A program made the position numbers and the translations under genes. 64,000 nucleotides of DNA from Kibdelosporangium philippinense (GTDB lineage: Bacteria > Actinomycetota > Actinomycetes > Mycobacteriales > Pseudonocardiaceae), in assembly GCF_021390435.2 (NCBI RefSeq), contig NZ_JAJVCN010000002.1, forward strand, positions 992,001 to 1,056,000, read 5' to 3'. The notes beneath the pieces are model-generated. The model made no database searches and was not told where the DNA came from. It saw nothing but the letters and a program-made list of their open reading frames with translations. Positions 1 through 8,228 of this stretch are shown piece after piece. Every line of letters begins with the position of its first letter. Position 1 is the stretch's first letter.

Positions 1-103
1 CGGCGACAGCGCCCGCGGCACCGGCCAGCTGCCGGTAGGTCAGTTCCGCGTCGTTGAAGCGCAGTGCTGGGCGGTCGGTAGCCCGGGTCAGCTCACCAAA
101 CAT
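1..103 (-). CDS. Acyl-CoA synthetase (AMP-binding enzyme), N-terminus only
   Basis: Only the first ~34 codons lie in the window; the gene runs off the left edge. The peptide begins MFGELTRATDRPAL and continues RFNDAELTYRQLAGAAGAVA. The pattern of a short helix, DRPAL, then LTYRQL is typical of the start of AMP-forming acyl- or malonyl-CoA synthetases, which activate a carboxylic acid to its CoA thioester. The ATG is preceded by a GTG three codons upstream and neither has a strong ribosome binding site, so the start is uncertain. It lies about 30 bp downstream of the dehydrogenase stop on the same strand and is probably co-transcribed. The family call rests on this short stretch only; the substrate is unknown. 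Confidence 0.55.
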   Translation of the reverse strand, partial: MFGELTRATDRPALRFNDAELTYRQLAGAAGAVA

Positions 104-132
104 GCAAGCCACTATGCCGGGGCCACGTGCGG

Positions 133-1027
133 TCAGCCCAGTGTGGTGAGCGACACCTCCCACAACCGCTCGGCCGTCTCCAGGGTTGAGCGCGTATGGC
201 GCGACGCCCCAGAACTCACCTGGCCGGCGAGGTTCGGCCTCCTTGACGTCCTCGAAGTACTTCCCGCCGACTTGGTCGAGATCAGGCGAAGTCGCCAGAT
301 AGATGGACGTCGCCGCGCCCTGTTGTGGCGTTTTGACGAACCTGGTGCCACCGACCTCCTTGCGTCGCTGATCAAGCTCCTCCTTGGGCATGTGCCGCTG
401 CAGGTTGGTCATGATCGAGCCGGGGTGCAGCGCGTTGGCGAAGATGCCCGCGTCCGCCCAACGCCTGGTGGCCTCGACGGCGAACAGGATGTTGGCCGTC
501 TTGGACTGGCCGTAGCCGAGCCAGGGCGTGTACTCGCGCCACTGGAAGTGAATGTCCTCGAAGACGATCGGGGAGAACAGATGTCCGCTGGAGGCCACGG
601 ACACGATCCTGGCGCCATTGGCATCCGCCAAGGCCGGGTAGAGCCCGGTGGCCAGGGCGAAGTGACCGAGGTGGTTCGTGGCGAACTGCAACTCCCAGCC
701 TTCGGCGGTGCGCGTGAGCGGCGGCGCCATCACGCCCGCGTTGTTGATCAGAAGGTGCAACGGGCCTTCCCATGCGTCCACGAAGGCTTTGACCGAGGCC
801 TGTGATGACAGGTCGAGTGGGGCGATGTGCGCCTTGATCTCGTCAGCGACGGTCTGCGCGGCTTTCATGTCACGTGCCGCGATGGTCACCTCGGCGCCCG
901 CGTTGACGAGCGTGCGAGCAGTCTCGATGCCGATGCCGGAGGCGCCGCCGGTCACGATCGCGCGCTTGCCGGTGAGGTCGATCCCGGCGATGACTTCCGC
1001 GGCGGTGTTGGTCCTGTCGAATGCCAT
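133..1027 (-). CDS. Short-chain dehydrogenase/reductase with a C-terminal frameshift
   Basis: A classical NAD(P)-dependent oxidoreductase of about 297 residues. The nucleotide-binding motif TGGASGIG lies near residue 27, the NNAG motif near residue 90, and the active-site YGQSK follows the serine-bearing VASSGH segment. It resembles the retinol-dehydrogenase/WW-oxidoreductase-like branch of actinomycetes. The reading frame is continuous until ...VAPYALNP, where one extra G near position 181 shifts the frame; the expected tail (ETAERLWEVSLTTLG and stop at 133) is in the next frame. Without correction the ORF runs through the downstream synthetase to the window edge. Either the C-terminus is truly altered or this is a one-base sequence error. 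It is divergent from the TetR gene, which probably controls it. Confidence 0.8.
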
Positions 1028-1058
1028 GAGCTTGGTGTCTTTGCCGGTAGAATATGAA

Positions 1059-1074
1059 ACGGAGGGACCTCCGT
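1059..1074. promoter_or_regulatory. TetR operator half-site pair 1
   Basis: The 16-bp near-perfect palindrome ACGGAGGGACCTCCGT lies in the gap between the divergent dehydrogenase and TetR genes. A second palindrome with the same CGGAGG-NN-CCTCCG core is centred 32 bp away, about three helical turns. Such paired sites are typical operators of local TetR repressors. The binding assignment is inference from position and symmetry. Confidence 0.6.
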
Positions 1075-1090
1075 TACCTCTTCAGGTTAT

Positions 1091-1106
1091 GCGGAGGAGC
1101 CTCCGC
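1091..1106. promoter_or_regulatory. TetR operator half-site pair 2
   Basis: The second copy, GCGGAGGAGCCTCCGC, is a palindrome sharing the CGGAGG-NN-CCTCCG core. It lies just upstream of the TetR ribosome binding site (AGGAGG near 1121-1126). Occupation would shut off the regulator itself as well as the dehydrogenase. Confidence 0.6.
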
Positions 1107-1130
1107 TTGCAACTCGTTGAAGGAGGACCA

Positions 1131-1694
1131 GTGACGGCTCGCCCCTTGCGTGCGGACGCGCAGCGCAACCGAGACCGGCTGATCGAAGCGGCCGTCGAGG
1201 CGTTCTCGCAGGGCGGGACGGACGAAGTCACGCTCGAGGCGATCGCCAAAGACGCCGGAGTCGGGATCGGGACGTTGTACCGGCACTTCCCGACCAGGGA
1301 AGCCCTCGTCGACGCGGCCTACCGCGACGAGCTGACCAAGCTGATCGACTCGGCCGCGGAGCTGCTGGGCTCAATGGCGCCTGACGTGGCTTTGCGGACG
1401 TGGATGGACCACTTCGTGGCGTACATGATCACGAAGCAGGGGATGGGGGACGCGCTGAAGGCTCTGATCGCTTCGGGCGGAAATCCTTTCGCCGACAGCC
1501 GTGAACGCCTGAAGGGCGCGTTGAAACAGCTGCTGGACGCGAGCATCGCGGCAGGCACGATCCGTGCTGACATCGACGCGTGGGACATGCTGGTGAGTCT
1601 CAGCGGGGTGGCACTGGCTGGTGACCAGGCCAAGCACGAGCAGATCGGCCGGTTGCTCGACCTGCTGCTGGACGGCCTACGTTTCCGCAGGTAG
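1131..1694 (+). CDS. TetR/AcrR family transcriptional repressor
   Basis: A 187-residue one-component regulator. Residues ~10-60 form the TetR DNA-binding domain: RDRLIEAAVEAF, then the helix-turn-helix containing IAKDAGVGIGTLYRHF. The remainder is a helical ligand and dimerisation domain. A GTG start is chosen because it follows AAGGAGG at good spacing and just precedes the conserved N-terminus; a longer upstream reading frame crosses the operator region and is not credible. It is divergent from the short-chain dehydrogenase and lies beside two matching palindromes, so local autoregulation and control of the dehydrogenase is likely. The ligand is unknown. Confidence 0.85.
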   Translation: MTARPLRADAQRNRDRLIEAAVEAFSQGGTDEVTLEAIAKDAGVGIGTLYRHFPTREALVDAAYRDELTKLIDSAAELLGSMAPDVALRTWMDHFVAYMITKQGMGDALKALIASGGNPFADSRERLKGALKQLLDASIAAGTIRADIDAWDMLVSLSGVALAGDQAKHEQIGRLLDLLLDGLRFRR

Positions 1695-1695
1695 C

Positions 1696-1745
1696 CCCTC
1701 GTGAGTGGTTACGCCGGTTAGAACCGGCGTAACCACTCACGAGGG
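1696..1745. terminator. Conserved long hairpin, copy 1 (bidirectional terminator)
   Basis: Arms 1696-1719 and 1722-1745 form a perfect 24-bp stem with an AG loop. It lies between the convergent TetR and thioredoxin genes, and the thioredoxin stop codon falls inside it. The outer arm CTCGTGAGTGGTTA recurs in three other hairpins of the window while the inner stem differs with compensatory changes. The function as a bidirectional terminator is inferred from placement. Confidence 0.75.
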
Positions 1746-2060
1746 TGCCAGGTGCGGTTCCAGTTCCCGCAGCAAAGCGTGCTTGGGGCGGGCGCCGACC
1801 ATCGAATGCACGAGTTCACCCTTCCGATACAAGTTCAACGTCGGCGCGCCCATGATCCGCTGGGACCGGGCCGTCTCCACGGCCTCGTCCACATCAACCT
1901 TCACGATCTCCAAGACCTCAGCCAACTCGCCCGCCAACGAAGCCAGCACCGGCGCGACCATCCGGCACGGCGGGCACCACGTGGCCCAGAAATACACAAG
2001 CACCGGCCGGTCAGCCGAAGCCACATGAGCCGCGAAAGTCGAATCCGTCAACGCGAGCAT
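1737..2060 (-). CDS. Thioredoxin
   Basis: A 107-residue single-domain thioredoxin, the usual length for the family. It reduces protein disulfides in the cytoplasm through the active site WCPPC (near residue 30, in YFWATWCPPCRMVAP). The cis-proline region GAPTLNLY is present near residue 75. There is no signal peptide. Note CPPC in place of the commoner CGPC, which usually alters redox potential. Its start overlaps the end of the upstream MerR gene by 13 bp, so the two are translated together. The MerR protein has cysteines and may sense the same redox state; that link is inference. Confidence 0.9.
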   Translation of the reverse strand: MLALTDSTFAAHVASADRPVLVYFWATWCPPCRMVAPVLASLAGELAEVLEIVKVDVDEAVETARSQRIMGAPTLNLYRKGELVHSMVGARPKHALLRELEPHLAPS

Positions 2061-2416
2061 GGTTCCTCCGAAACTGTCTCCAACTGCGCGGCGAGGCGGT
2101 CGCGGATCTCGCTGAGCCGGGCGATTCCCGCGTTCAACTCGGCCAGCTTCCTGCGGTAGACCTCGATCGACGCCGGGCAGGCGTCCCCAGACGAATTCCC
2201 GGCACGCAGGCATTCGACGAACGGCCGGGTCTCCTCCAGCGCGAACCCGATCTCCAGCAGCGACCGGATCTCCTGCACGAGTCGCAGGTCACTCTCGTCG
2301 TACTCCCGGTGCCCGTTGGCCGCCCGGCGCGCCTGGAGCAGACCCTGGGCTTCGTAGTACCGCAGTGACCGCGTGCTCGTGCCCGCGCGCTGGGCCAGCT
2401 CCCCGATCCGCATCAT
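2048..2416 (-). CDS. MerR family regulator, probably redox-linked
   Basis: A 122-residue MerR protein. The N-terminal winged helix begins MRIGELAQRAGTSTRSLRYYE, followed by the dimerisation coiled coil from about residue 80 (KLAELNAGIARLSEIRDRLAAQLE). Two cysteines in the effector loop (VECLRAGNSSGDACP) suggest metal or thiol sensing. Two adjacent ATGs are possible starts. The gene precedes and overlaps thioredoxin, forming a two-gene operon. A palindrome at 2432-2449 just upstream is the likely operator. MerR-thioredoxin pairs are common in actinomycetes, but I know of no defined inducer. Confidence 0.85.
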   Translation of the reverse strand: MMRIGELAQRAGTSTRSLRYYEAQGLLQARRAANGHREYDESDLRLVQEIRSLLEIGFALEETRPFVECLRAGNSSGDACPASIEVYRRKLAELNAGIARLSEIRDRLAAQLETVSEEPCSR

Positions 2417-2431
2417 GCCCCCACGCTAGGC

Positions 2432-2449
2432 CTTGACATCGGCGTCAAG
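2432..2449. promoter_or_regulatory. MerR-type operator palindrome
   Basis: CTTGACATCGGCGTCAAG is an 18-bp inverted repeat with CTTGAC/GTCAAG arms. It lies between the divergent merR-thioredoxin operon and tsaB. The left arm contains a TTGACA -35-like hexamer for tsaB and the right arm a TTGACG hexamer on the other strand. This is the usual position for a MerR regulator's own operator. Confidence 0.55.
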
Positions 2450-2472
2450 TCCAGGCTGCGTACTCTTGGTCA

Positions 2473-3111
2473 GTGCTCGTTCTCGCCCTTGACACCGCCA
2501 CACCCGCGGTCACCGCTGGTGTCGTCGACTTCGACCACGAAGGTCTGGCTCGCACCCTGGCCAGCCGGGTCACGGTCGATGCCCGCGCGCACGGCGAGCT
2601 GCTGACCCCGCACACCAAGGAGGCGCTGGACGAGGCCGGGCTGAACTACGCCGACCTCGACGCCATCGTGTGCGGTTCGGGCCCTGGCCCTTTCACCGGG
2701 CTGCGGGCAGGCATGGTCACCGCGGCTGCCCTTGGCCAAGCGCTTGGTAAGCCCGTATATCCGGTGTCGACGCTGGACGCCATCGCCGCCGACTTCCCTG
2801 AGGTGCATCGCCTTCTCGTGGTCACGGACGCCCGTCGCAAAGAGGTGTACTGGGCGCGCTACGAGAACGGTCACCGCGTCGAAGGCCCGGACGTGCGGAA
2901 ACCGGCGAACCTCGAAGACGTCGATGCCGACATGGTCGTGGGCGCCGAGTTGCTGCAGCGGGCCGTCGAGCCTGCGTCGCCGAGCCCGAATGGCCTGGTC
3001 ATCGCGGCCTCGCACCTGTTCGGTGAGACGCCTCCGCCGCTCACCCCGCTGTATCTGCGCAGGCCGGACGCGGTCGAGCCGGGCGCGCGCAAGCGGGTGA
3101 GCCGGGCGTGA
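2473..3111 (+). CDS. tsaB: tRNA t6A biosynthesis protein TsaB
   Basis: A 212-residue ASKHA-fold pseudo-kinase that partners TsaD in making N6-threonylcarbamoyladenosine at position 37 of ANN-decoding tRNAs. The N-terminus VLVLALDTATPAVTAGV and the segment GSGPGPFTGLRAGM are the family signatures. GTG start. It is the first gene of tsaB-rimI-tsaD, with stop and next start overlapping (GTGA). The same three genes lie next to groES in mycobacteria, and this fixes orthology. A palindrome upstream may couple its expression to the divergent MerR gene. Confidence 0.93.
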   Translation: MLVLALDTATPAVTAGVVDFDHEGLARTLASRVTVDARAHGELLTPHTKEALDEAGLNYADLDAIVCGSGPGPFTGLRAGMVTAAALGQALGKPVYPVSTLDAIAADFPEVHRLLVVTDARRKEVYWARYENGHRVEGPDVRKPANLEDVDADMVVGAELLQRAVEPASPSPNGLVIAASHLFGETPPPLTPLYLRRPDAVEPGARKRVSRA

Positions 3112-3575
3112 CTGTCCGACTCGAACCGCTGCGCACCGAGGACCTTGAGAGGTGCGCTGAGCTGGAGAAACTGCTCTTTCCCGGTGAGGATCCGTGGAGT
3201 GTGCGGGCTTTCCAGTTCGAGCTGGACAACGGCAACTACTACATCGGCGCGCACGCCGATCCCGGTGGACTGGTCGGCTACGCGGGCATTTCCGAGCTCG
3301 GCAGTCCAGGGAACTACGAGTGCGAGGTGCACACGATCGGGGTGGATCCCGAGTTTCAGGGCAAAGGCATCGGCAAGGCGTTGCTGCGTGACCTCCTTGA
3401 TCGCGCGGATCAGCTGAACGCACCCGTTTTCCTCGAGGTGCGGACCGACAACGTGCCCGCGATCAGCCTCTACGAGGCACATGGCTTCGAACGGATCGGC
3501 GTACGCAGGCGGTACTACCAGCCGTCCGGCGCGGACGCGTACACGATGGCAAGGCCGGGGAGACCCAGTGAGTGA
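3108..3575 (+). CDS. rimI: Ribosomal protein S18-alanine N-acetyltransferase
   Basis: A 155-residue GNAT-fold enzyme that uses acetyl-CoA to acetylate protein N-termini, classically ribosomal protein S18. The acetyl-CoA binding loop is visible as VDPEFQGKGIGKALL (near residues 80-94), followed by the conserved NVPAISLYEAHGF segment. GTG start overlapping tsaB by 4 bp; its end overlaps tsaD by 8 bp, so all three are translationally coupled. Substrate specificity is inferred from the conserved gene neighbourhood and sequence pattern; in actinomycetes the true targets may be broader. Confidence 0.88.
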   Translation: MTVRLEPLRTEDLERCAELEKLLFPGEDPWSVRAFQFELDNGNYYIGAHADPGGLVGYAGISELGSPGNYECEVHTIGVDPEFQGKGIGKALLRDLLDRADQLNAPVFLEVRTDNVPAISLYEAHGFERIGVRRRYYQPSGADAYTMARPGRPSE

Positions 3576-4617
3576 CAAGATAATTCTCGGCATCGAGAGC
3601 TCGTGCGACGAAACCGGCGTCGGAATCGTCCGGCTGTCCGACACCGGCGAGATCACGCTGCTCGCCGACCAGGTCGCGTCCAGTGTGGACCAACACGCCC
3701 GCTTTGGCGGTGTGGTCCCGGAAGTCGCCAGCCGCGCGCATCTCGAAGCGATGGTGCCGACCATGGAACGGGCGCTGGACGAGTCAGGACTGAGCCTGTC
3801 CAATGTGGATGCGATCGCGGTGACGTGCGGTCCTGGTTTGGCCGGGGCGCTGCTGGTTGGTGTGTCCGCCGCGAAGGCGTACGCCGCCGCGCTGGACGTC
3901 CCGTTGTACGGCGTGAACCACCTCGCTGGGCACGTAGCCGCGGATACCTTGCAGCATGGGGCTTTGCCGTCGGAATGCCTGGCGTTGCTGGTTTCTGGTG
4001 GGCATACGCAGCTGCTGAAGGTGGAGGACCTGGCTGGCAAGATCACGGAGATCGGGTCGACCATCGACGACGCCGCGGGCGAGGCGTACGACAAGGTCGC
4101 GCGAATCATCGGCCTGCCCTACCCGGGCGGCCCGCCGATCGACAAGGCGGCCAAGCAGGGCAACCCGACCGCGATCAGGTTCCCACGCGGCCTGACCGGC
4201 CCGCGGGACCCGAAATTCGACTTCTCCTTCTCCGGTTTGAAGACCGCGGTCGCCCGCTGGGTCGAGGCGCAGGAGTCCGACGGCAAACCAATTCCGGTGG
4301 ACGACGTCTGCGCGTCCTTTCAGGAATCGGTCGCGGATGTGTTGACAGCCAAGGCTGTTCGGGCCGCGAAGGAACTCGGCATCGGTACGCTCGTGATCTC
4401 CGGTGGTGTCGCGGCGAATTCACGGCTCTCCGGCCTCGCGCAGGAACGCTGTGCGGAAGCCGGGATCGAGCTGCGCGTCCCTCGACCCCGGCTGTGCACC
4501 GACAACGGTGCGATGATCGCCGCTCTTGGCGCTCACCTCGTCGCTGCCGGTGTCCGTCCTTCTTCGCTTGAGCTGCCAACGGATCCAGGGATGCCCGTCG
4601 ACACGGTGTATGTCTAA
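3568..4617 (+). CDS. tsaD: tRNA threonylcarbamoyltransferase TsaD
   Basis: A 349-residue catalytic subunit for t6A37 formation: it transfers the threonylcarbamoyl group from its AMP conjugate to tRNA adenosine 37. The metal-binding HLAGH motif (near residue 114), the opening GIESSCDETGVG, the SGGHTQL segment and the C-terminal CTDNGAMIA are all present. The GTG start at 3568 follows GGGGAG and overlaps the rimI end; the upstream reading frame has no such signal. The stop codon overlaps that of the convergent amidase gene by 4 bp, leaving no room for a terminator between them. Confidence 0.95.
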   Translation: MSDKIILGIESSCDETGVGIVRLSDTGEITLLADQVASSVDQHARFGGVVPEVASRAHLEAMVPTMERALDESGLSLSNVDAIAVTCGPGLAGALLVGVSAAKAYAAALDVPLYGVNHLAGHVAADTLQHGALPSECLALLVSGGHTQLLKVEDLAGKITEIGSTIDDAAGEAYDKVARIIGLPYPGGPPIDKAAKQGNPTAIRFPRGLTGPRDPKFDFSFSGLKTAVARWVEAQESDGKPIPVDDVCASFQESVADVLTAKAVRAAKELGIGTLVISGGVAANSRLSGLAQERCAEAGIELRVPRPRLCTDNGAMIAALGAHLVAAGVRPSSLELPTDPGMPVDTVYV

Positions 4618-6530
4618 TAAGGCCAGAACGACGGGCGCACGTCCACATCGTCAGCGTTGACGAACATGATCCGGTGTCCGAATTGGATCTGGAGATACTT
4701 CGTCTTGCCGCGAACAACGGTGTGGTTCGCGGGGTCGAAGGTGGTCGCCCAGTAGTACTCGGACGGCATAGCCTGGCCAACCGAGTACCGCTCACCTGCG
4801 GAGAACGTGTACTGCAGCGGTGCCAAAGGCTGCGGCGTGATGTGCGCCGGGTACGCCGCGGCCTCCGGATATGCCCTGCCGTACACCGGAACTGTGGCCT
4901 TGCCTGGCTTTGGCGTGACCACAAGGCCAACTCCACCAACGGCGTTCGGCGCCTTGCGCGGGTTGTGGAACCAGCCTTTCTGGCCCAGGTACCAGATCGC
5001 GGTCCAGTCGCCACGGACATCCGCGACCGCGAACTGCTGTCCGGTTTCAACCCGGCTGCTGTGGTCGGCGACGTCCATCGTGCCGGGCGAGCCGTCCGGC
5101 CGCAGGCCAGGATCCTTCAACAGTGGCGAATTCTCGTCCGGCTCGGCGTGCAGGATGACCGAAGTGGACCCACGCGGCGTGCACGGCTCACCGGCCTTGA
5201 CACAGCCGGTGAACGCAGGCCTGTTGGTCGCGAAGTCCGGCTTGATCGTGACCAGGCCAAGGTTCCCTGTTGCCTGGAAAGGCGCGCCAAGCAGGTCGAA
5301 GTAGTGCGCCCAATCCCAGTAAGGGCCTGGATCCCAGTGCATGCCGCGGACGTTCGCTGGAGTCGTGCCGGGCACGTTGTCGTGGCCGATGATGTGCGCG
5401 CGGTCCAGCGGAATCCGGTACTTCGCCGCCAGATAGCGGACCAGTTTCGCGGAGGAGCGGTACATCGCCTCGGTGTACCAGGTGCCGAGCTTGGCGAAGC
5501 CCTCGTGCTCAAGGCCGATCGACTTGGCGTTGATGTACCAGTTGCCCGCCTGCCAGGCCACATCCTTGGCCTTGACGTGCTGAGCCACGTGCCCGTCGGC
5601 AGAACGCAGCGAGTACTGCCAGCTCACGTATGTCGGGTCCTGCACCATCTTGAGCACGCCGTCCCACTGGCCTTCGGTGTCGTGGATGACGATGTACTTG
5701 ATCTCCTGCGACTCCGGCCGGTTGCCCTTGTCGTGGTTGCCGTAGGTGAGCACGCCGTCCTTGTTGACGTACTCCTGGTACGGCGCGGGAATCCACTCAC
5801 AGGCGAGGCTGTGCGGGCACTCCGTGTTGTCCGAAGTGGACTTACGGAGGCCTGCCTTGTCGAGCTGCTGCTTGTTCGGCTGGACGGTGCGGGCATCCAG
5901 TTTCACGCGCTGGCCGTCGTCGGTGACGCGCTCGACGCCCTGGTTGATGGTCGCGAACACCTCGTCGGCGAACGTGCCCGCCGAACCGGTGTCACTGGCG
6001 CCCGAGTACTTCAGAACCGCGCCATACCAATCGGCAGCGTTGTCGCTGACGACGCCGATGTCCCTCTGGTACTTGGCAAGCAGGGCCGCACCGCCGCGGA
6101 TGTTCTGCTTGGGGATCGTCCGCAGATCCTGAGTGGACAGACCGGTCAGCGCGGCGGCCTCGTTCACCGTCTGCAGTTTCTGGAGCTGTTCGATCACTGG
6201 GCCGGGCTTGGGCAAGAGCGGCGGCCGCGAGTCGTCACCACGAGGATCCTCAGTGCCTTTGTCGTGGTGTGTGCCGCCGCCGGCGTTGGCCGCCAGCACG
6301 TCCGTGAGATGCAGCGGGCCGTATCCGGCACTGGTGCTTGGGGTTCCGGCGTTGGCGTCCCACCGGGACTCCAGATAGGACACGCCGAGCAGGACGCTTT
6401 CCGGTACGCCGAACTCGGCCGCGGCCGCGCGGAAGTCGCGTTGCCGCGCCTGGTCGGGCGGTTCAGCGCTGGCCGGGGTCACACCGAGCACAAGGCCGGC
6501 GACCGTGGCCAGGATGAGGGCAGAACGCAT
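4614..6530 (-). CDS. Secreted peptidoglycan hydrolase with amidase-2 domain
   Basis: A 638-residue exported protein. Residues 1-22 are a Sec signal peptide ending ASA. Residues ~30-180 look like a lysozyme/transglycosylase-type fold, with a glutamate in SYLESRWD as a possible catalytic acid. Residues ~280-430 are an N-acetylmuramoyl-L-alanine amidase (amidase_2/PGRP) domain. Its zinc ligand candidates are the histidines in YIVIHDTEG, GLEHEGF and HIIGHDN, and the aspartate in MHWDPGPYWDW. The C-terminal ~200 residues resemble SH3-like wall-binding modules (GDWTAIWYLGQKGWFHNP). It probably cleaves the bond between MurNAc and the stem peptide in the cell wall. GGGGAG supports the ATG. Dual activity is inference. 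Confidence 0.85.
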   Translation of the reverse strand: MRSALILATVAGLVLGVTPASAEPPDQARQRDFRAAAAEFGVPESVLLGVSYLESRWDANAGTPSTSAGYGPLHLTDVLAANAGGGTHHDKGTEDPRGDDSRPPLLPKPGPVIEQLQKLQTVNEAAALTGLSTQDLRTIPKQNIRGGAALLAKYQRDIGVVSDNAADWYGAVLKYSGASDTGSAGTFADEVFATINQGVERVTDDGQRVKLDARTVQPNKQQLDKAGLRKSTSDNTECPHSLACEWIPAPYQEYVNKDGVLTYGNHDKGNRPESQEIKYIVIHDTEGQWDGVLKMVQDPTYVSWQYSLRSADGHVAQHVKAKDVAWQAGNWYINAKSIGLEHEGFAKLGTWYTEAMYRSSAKLVRYLAAKYRIPLDRAHIIGHDNVPGTTPANVRGMHWDPGPYWDWAHYFDLLGAPFQATGNLGLVTIKPDFATNRPAFTGCVKAGEPCTPRGSTSVILHAEPDENSPLLKDPGLRPDGSPGTMDVADHSSRVETGQQFAVADVRGDWTAIWYLGQKGWFHNPRKAPNAVGGVGLVVTPKPGKATVPVYGRAYPEAAAYPAHITPQPLAPLQYTFSAGERYSVGQAMPSEYYWATTFDPANHTVVRGKTKYLQIQFGHRIMFVNADDVDVRPSFWPY

Positions 6531-6626
6531 GACGGTTTTCTCCCCTTGGTCAGGTCATGCTCACTCTGCGGCCATGCGCCCTGCCCGTCAATAACTTGCG
6601 TCCAATCGGCCTAGTTGGTGACAGGA

Positions 6627-8162
6627 TTACGCCGGGTGCAGGCTCCGGTCGCGGTCAGCGACGACAAAACTAGCGGCGGTCGTCGCCTCCGCACCAGGCT
6701 GGCGCACGTATTGCAGGATTCGGTAGTCCGCCCGCAGCTCATCGGCGGTGAACTTGGTGCGGATGTACCCACGCCGGTTCTTGTGGAACTTGACGTGCGG
6801 GTTCTCCGCGAGCACCCCGGCGTTCGGGTCGTCGTTGCCGTCACCGCCGCTGGTGATCGACGTGGTGACGAACTCGGTGCCAAGGCCACGCGAAGTCGGG
6901 TCGGTGTAGTCCGACTTGATCTCGGCGGCCCAGTGCCGGTGCACGTCACCAGTCAGAACGACGCCGTTGCGGGTCTTGCCGAGGCCCTCGGCGATCCGGT
7001 CCCGGTTGGCCTTGTAGCCGTCCCACGCATCCATGTTGTAGCCCTGGTTGACCCCGGGCGTGAGATCGATCTGCGAGAAGAACACCTGCTGTCCAAGCAC
7101 ATCCCAGCGAGCCCGCGAGCGCCGCAGCCCGTCAAGCAGCCACCGCTCCTGCTCCTCGCCGGTGATCGACCGCGTCGGCTCAAGCCGTGCGTCGCAGTTC
7201 GGCTTGACGCCGTCGCCGCACGCCTGGTCATCGCGGTACTGCCGGGTGTCGAGCATGTGGAAGTTGATCAGGCCGCCCCACTGGAGCTTGCGGTAGAGCT
7301 GCATGTCGATCCCGCGTGGACGCGCGGTGCGCCGAAGTGGCATGTTCTCGTAGTACGCCTGGAAAGCGTTCTTCCTGCGGTCGAGGAAGTTCGGGTCCGG
7401 CTGCTCAGGAACCTCGTCAGCCCAGTTGTTTTCTGTCTCGTGGTCATCCCAAACGACAAGCCAAGGCGCGGTCGCGTGCGCTCGCTGAAGATCCGGATCG
7501 GTCTTGTACTGCGCGTGCCGAAGGCGGTAGTTCTCCAACGTCCGAGTCTCGGGGCCGAGAACCGTGCGGACATCGTTGGCACCAGCGGCATATTCGTACT
7601 GGTAGTCGCCAAGGTGCAGAACCAAACCGGGCTCGTCCTCAGCAAGACGCTTGTACGCGGTGAAATGCCCTGCGCCGAAATGGCTGCAGGAAGCGAAACA
7701 CATCGTCAGATCGGTCCGTGTGACGCCAGGCGCGGGTGCGGTCCTGGTCCTTCCGGCGGCCGAAATATGGCCCTGTGTACGGAATCGGTAGAAATACTCC
7801 GATCCCGGGCGGAGGCCCTCGACCTCAACGTGCACGCTGTGCGCGGACTGAGGCCGCGCGAACTCAACGCCACGCCGGACAGTCCGGCGGAACCTCTCGT
7901 CGGTCGCGATCTCCCACTCGACAAGGTAAGGCCGGTCTGGCATCCCGCCAAGACCGTTGTCCGCCAACGGATTCTGCGCGAGCCGTGTCCATAGAACGAC
8001 GCTGTCGTGATACGGATCGCCGGACGCGACACCAAGGGTGAAAGGGTCGGTGAGCTTGTCGGCGGACGCACTCGCCTGCGTGCTTCCCAGTGCTGTCAAA
8101 CCTAAGGCCGCTGCGCCACCGAACAGCACAGTACGGCGTGAGGGTGTGGTGGGGATTGACAT
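6627..8162 (-). CDS. phoD: PhoD-type alkaline phosphatase/phosphodiesterase
   Basis: A 511-residue Tat-exported enzyme. The signal has the twin-arginine pattern SRRTVLFGG followed by a hydrophobic stretch and ASA cleavage site. An N-terminal Ig-like domain (VASGDPYHDSVVLWTRL, residues ~40-130) precedes the PhoD metallophosphatase domain, with HLGDYQYEY, VWDDHETENNW and VVLTGDVHRHW supplying metal ligands. Family members bind Fe3+/Ca2+ and release phosphate from mono- and diesters outside the cell, usually under phosphate starvation. No clear Pho box is seen upstream. It stands alone, 97 bp from the amidase gene on the same strand. Confidence 0.9.
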   Translation of the reverse strand: MSIPTTPSRRTVLFGGAAALGLTALGSTQASASADKLTDPFTLGVASGDPYHDSVVLWTRLAQNPLADNGLGGMPDRPYLVEWEIATDERFRRTVRRGVEFARPQSAHSVHVEVEGLRPGSEYFYRFRTQGHISAAGRTRTAPAPGVTRTDLTMCFASCSHFGAGHFTAYKRLAEDEPGLVLHLGDYQYEYAAGANDVRTVLGPETRTLENYRLRHAQYKTDPDLQRAHATAPWLVVWDDHETENNWADEVPEQPDPNFLDRRKNAFQAYYENMPLRRTARPRGIDMQLYRKLQWGGLINFHMLDTRQYRDDQACGDGVKPNCDARLEPTRSITGEEQERWLLDGLRRSRARWDVLGQQVFFSQIDLTPGVNQGYNMDAWDGYKANRDRIAEGLGKTRNGVVLTGDVHRHWAAEIKSDYTDPTSRGLGTEFVTTSITSGGDGNDDPNAGVLAENPHVKFHKNRRGYIRTKFTADELRADYRILQYVRQPGAEATTAASFVVADRDRSLHPA

Positions 8163-8228
8163 GGTCTCACCCTCACGCCGGTGTACGAAGCTCTCCCCAC
8201 GATCGGGTTATCCCAGGATGAACAATCG

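Noticed and set aside
678..1130. Upstream extension of the TetR reading frame
   Set aside because: It would run antisense through the dehydrogenase and across the operators; the GTG after AAGGAGG gives the normal TetR N-terminus.
2473..4617. Toxin-antitoxin or defence role for the small acetyltransferase among tsa genes
   Set aside because: The tsaB-rimI-tsaD order is a standard housekeeping cluster.
4674..6614. A 646-codon plus-strand open frame opposite the amidase gene
   Set aside because: It lies wholly antisense to a gene with signal peptide and amidase motifs, has no domain features of its own, and such frames are expected in high-GC DNA.
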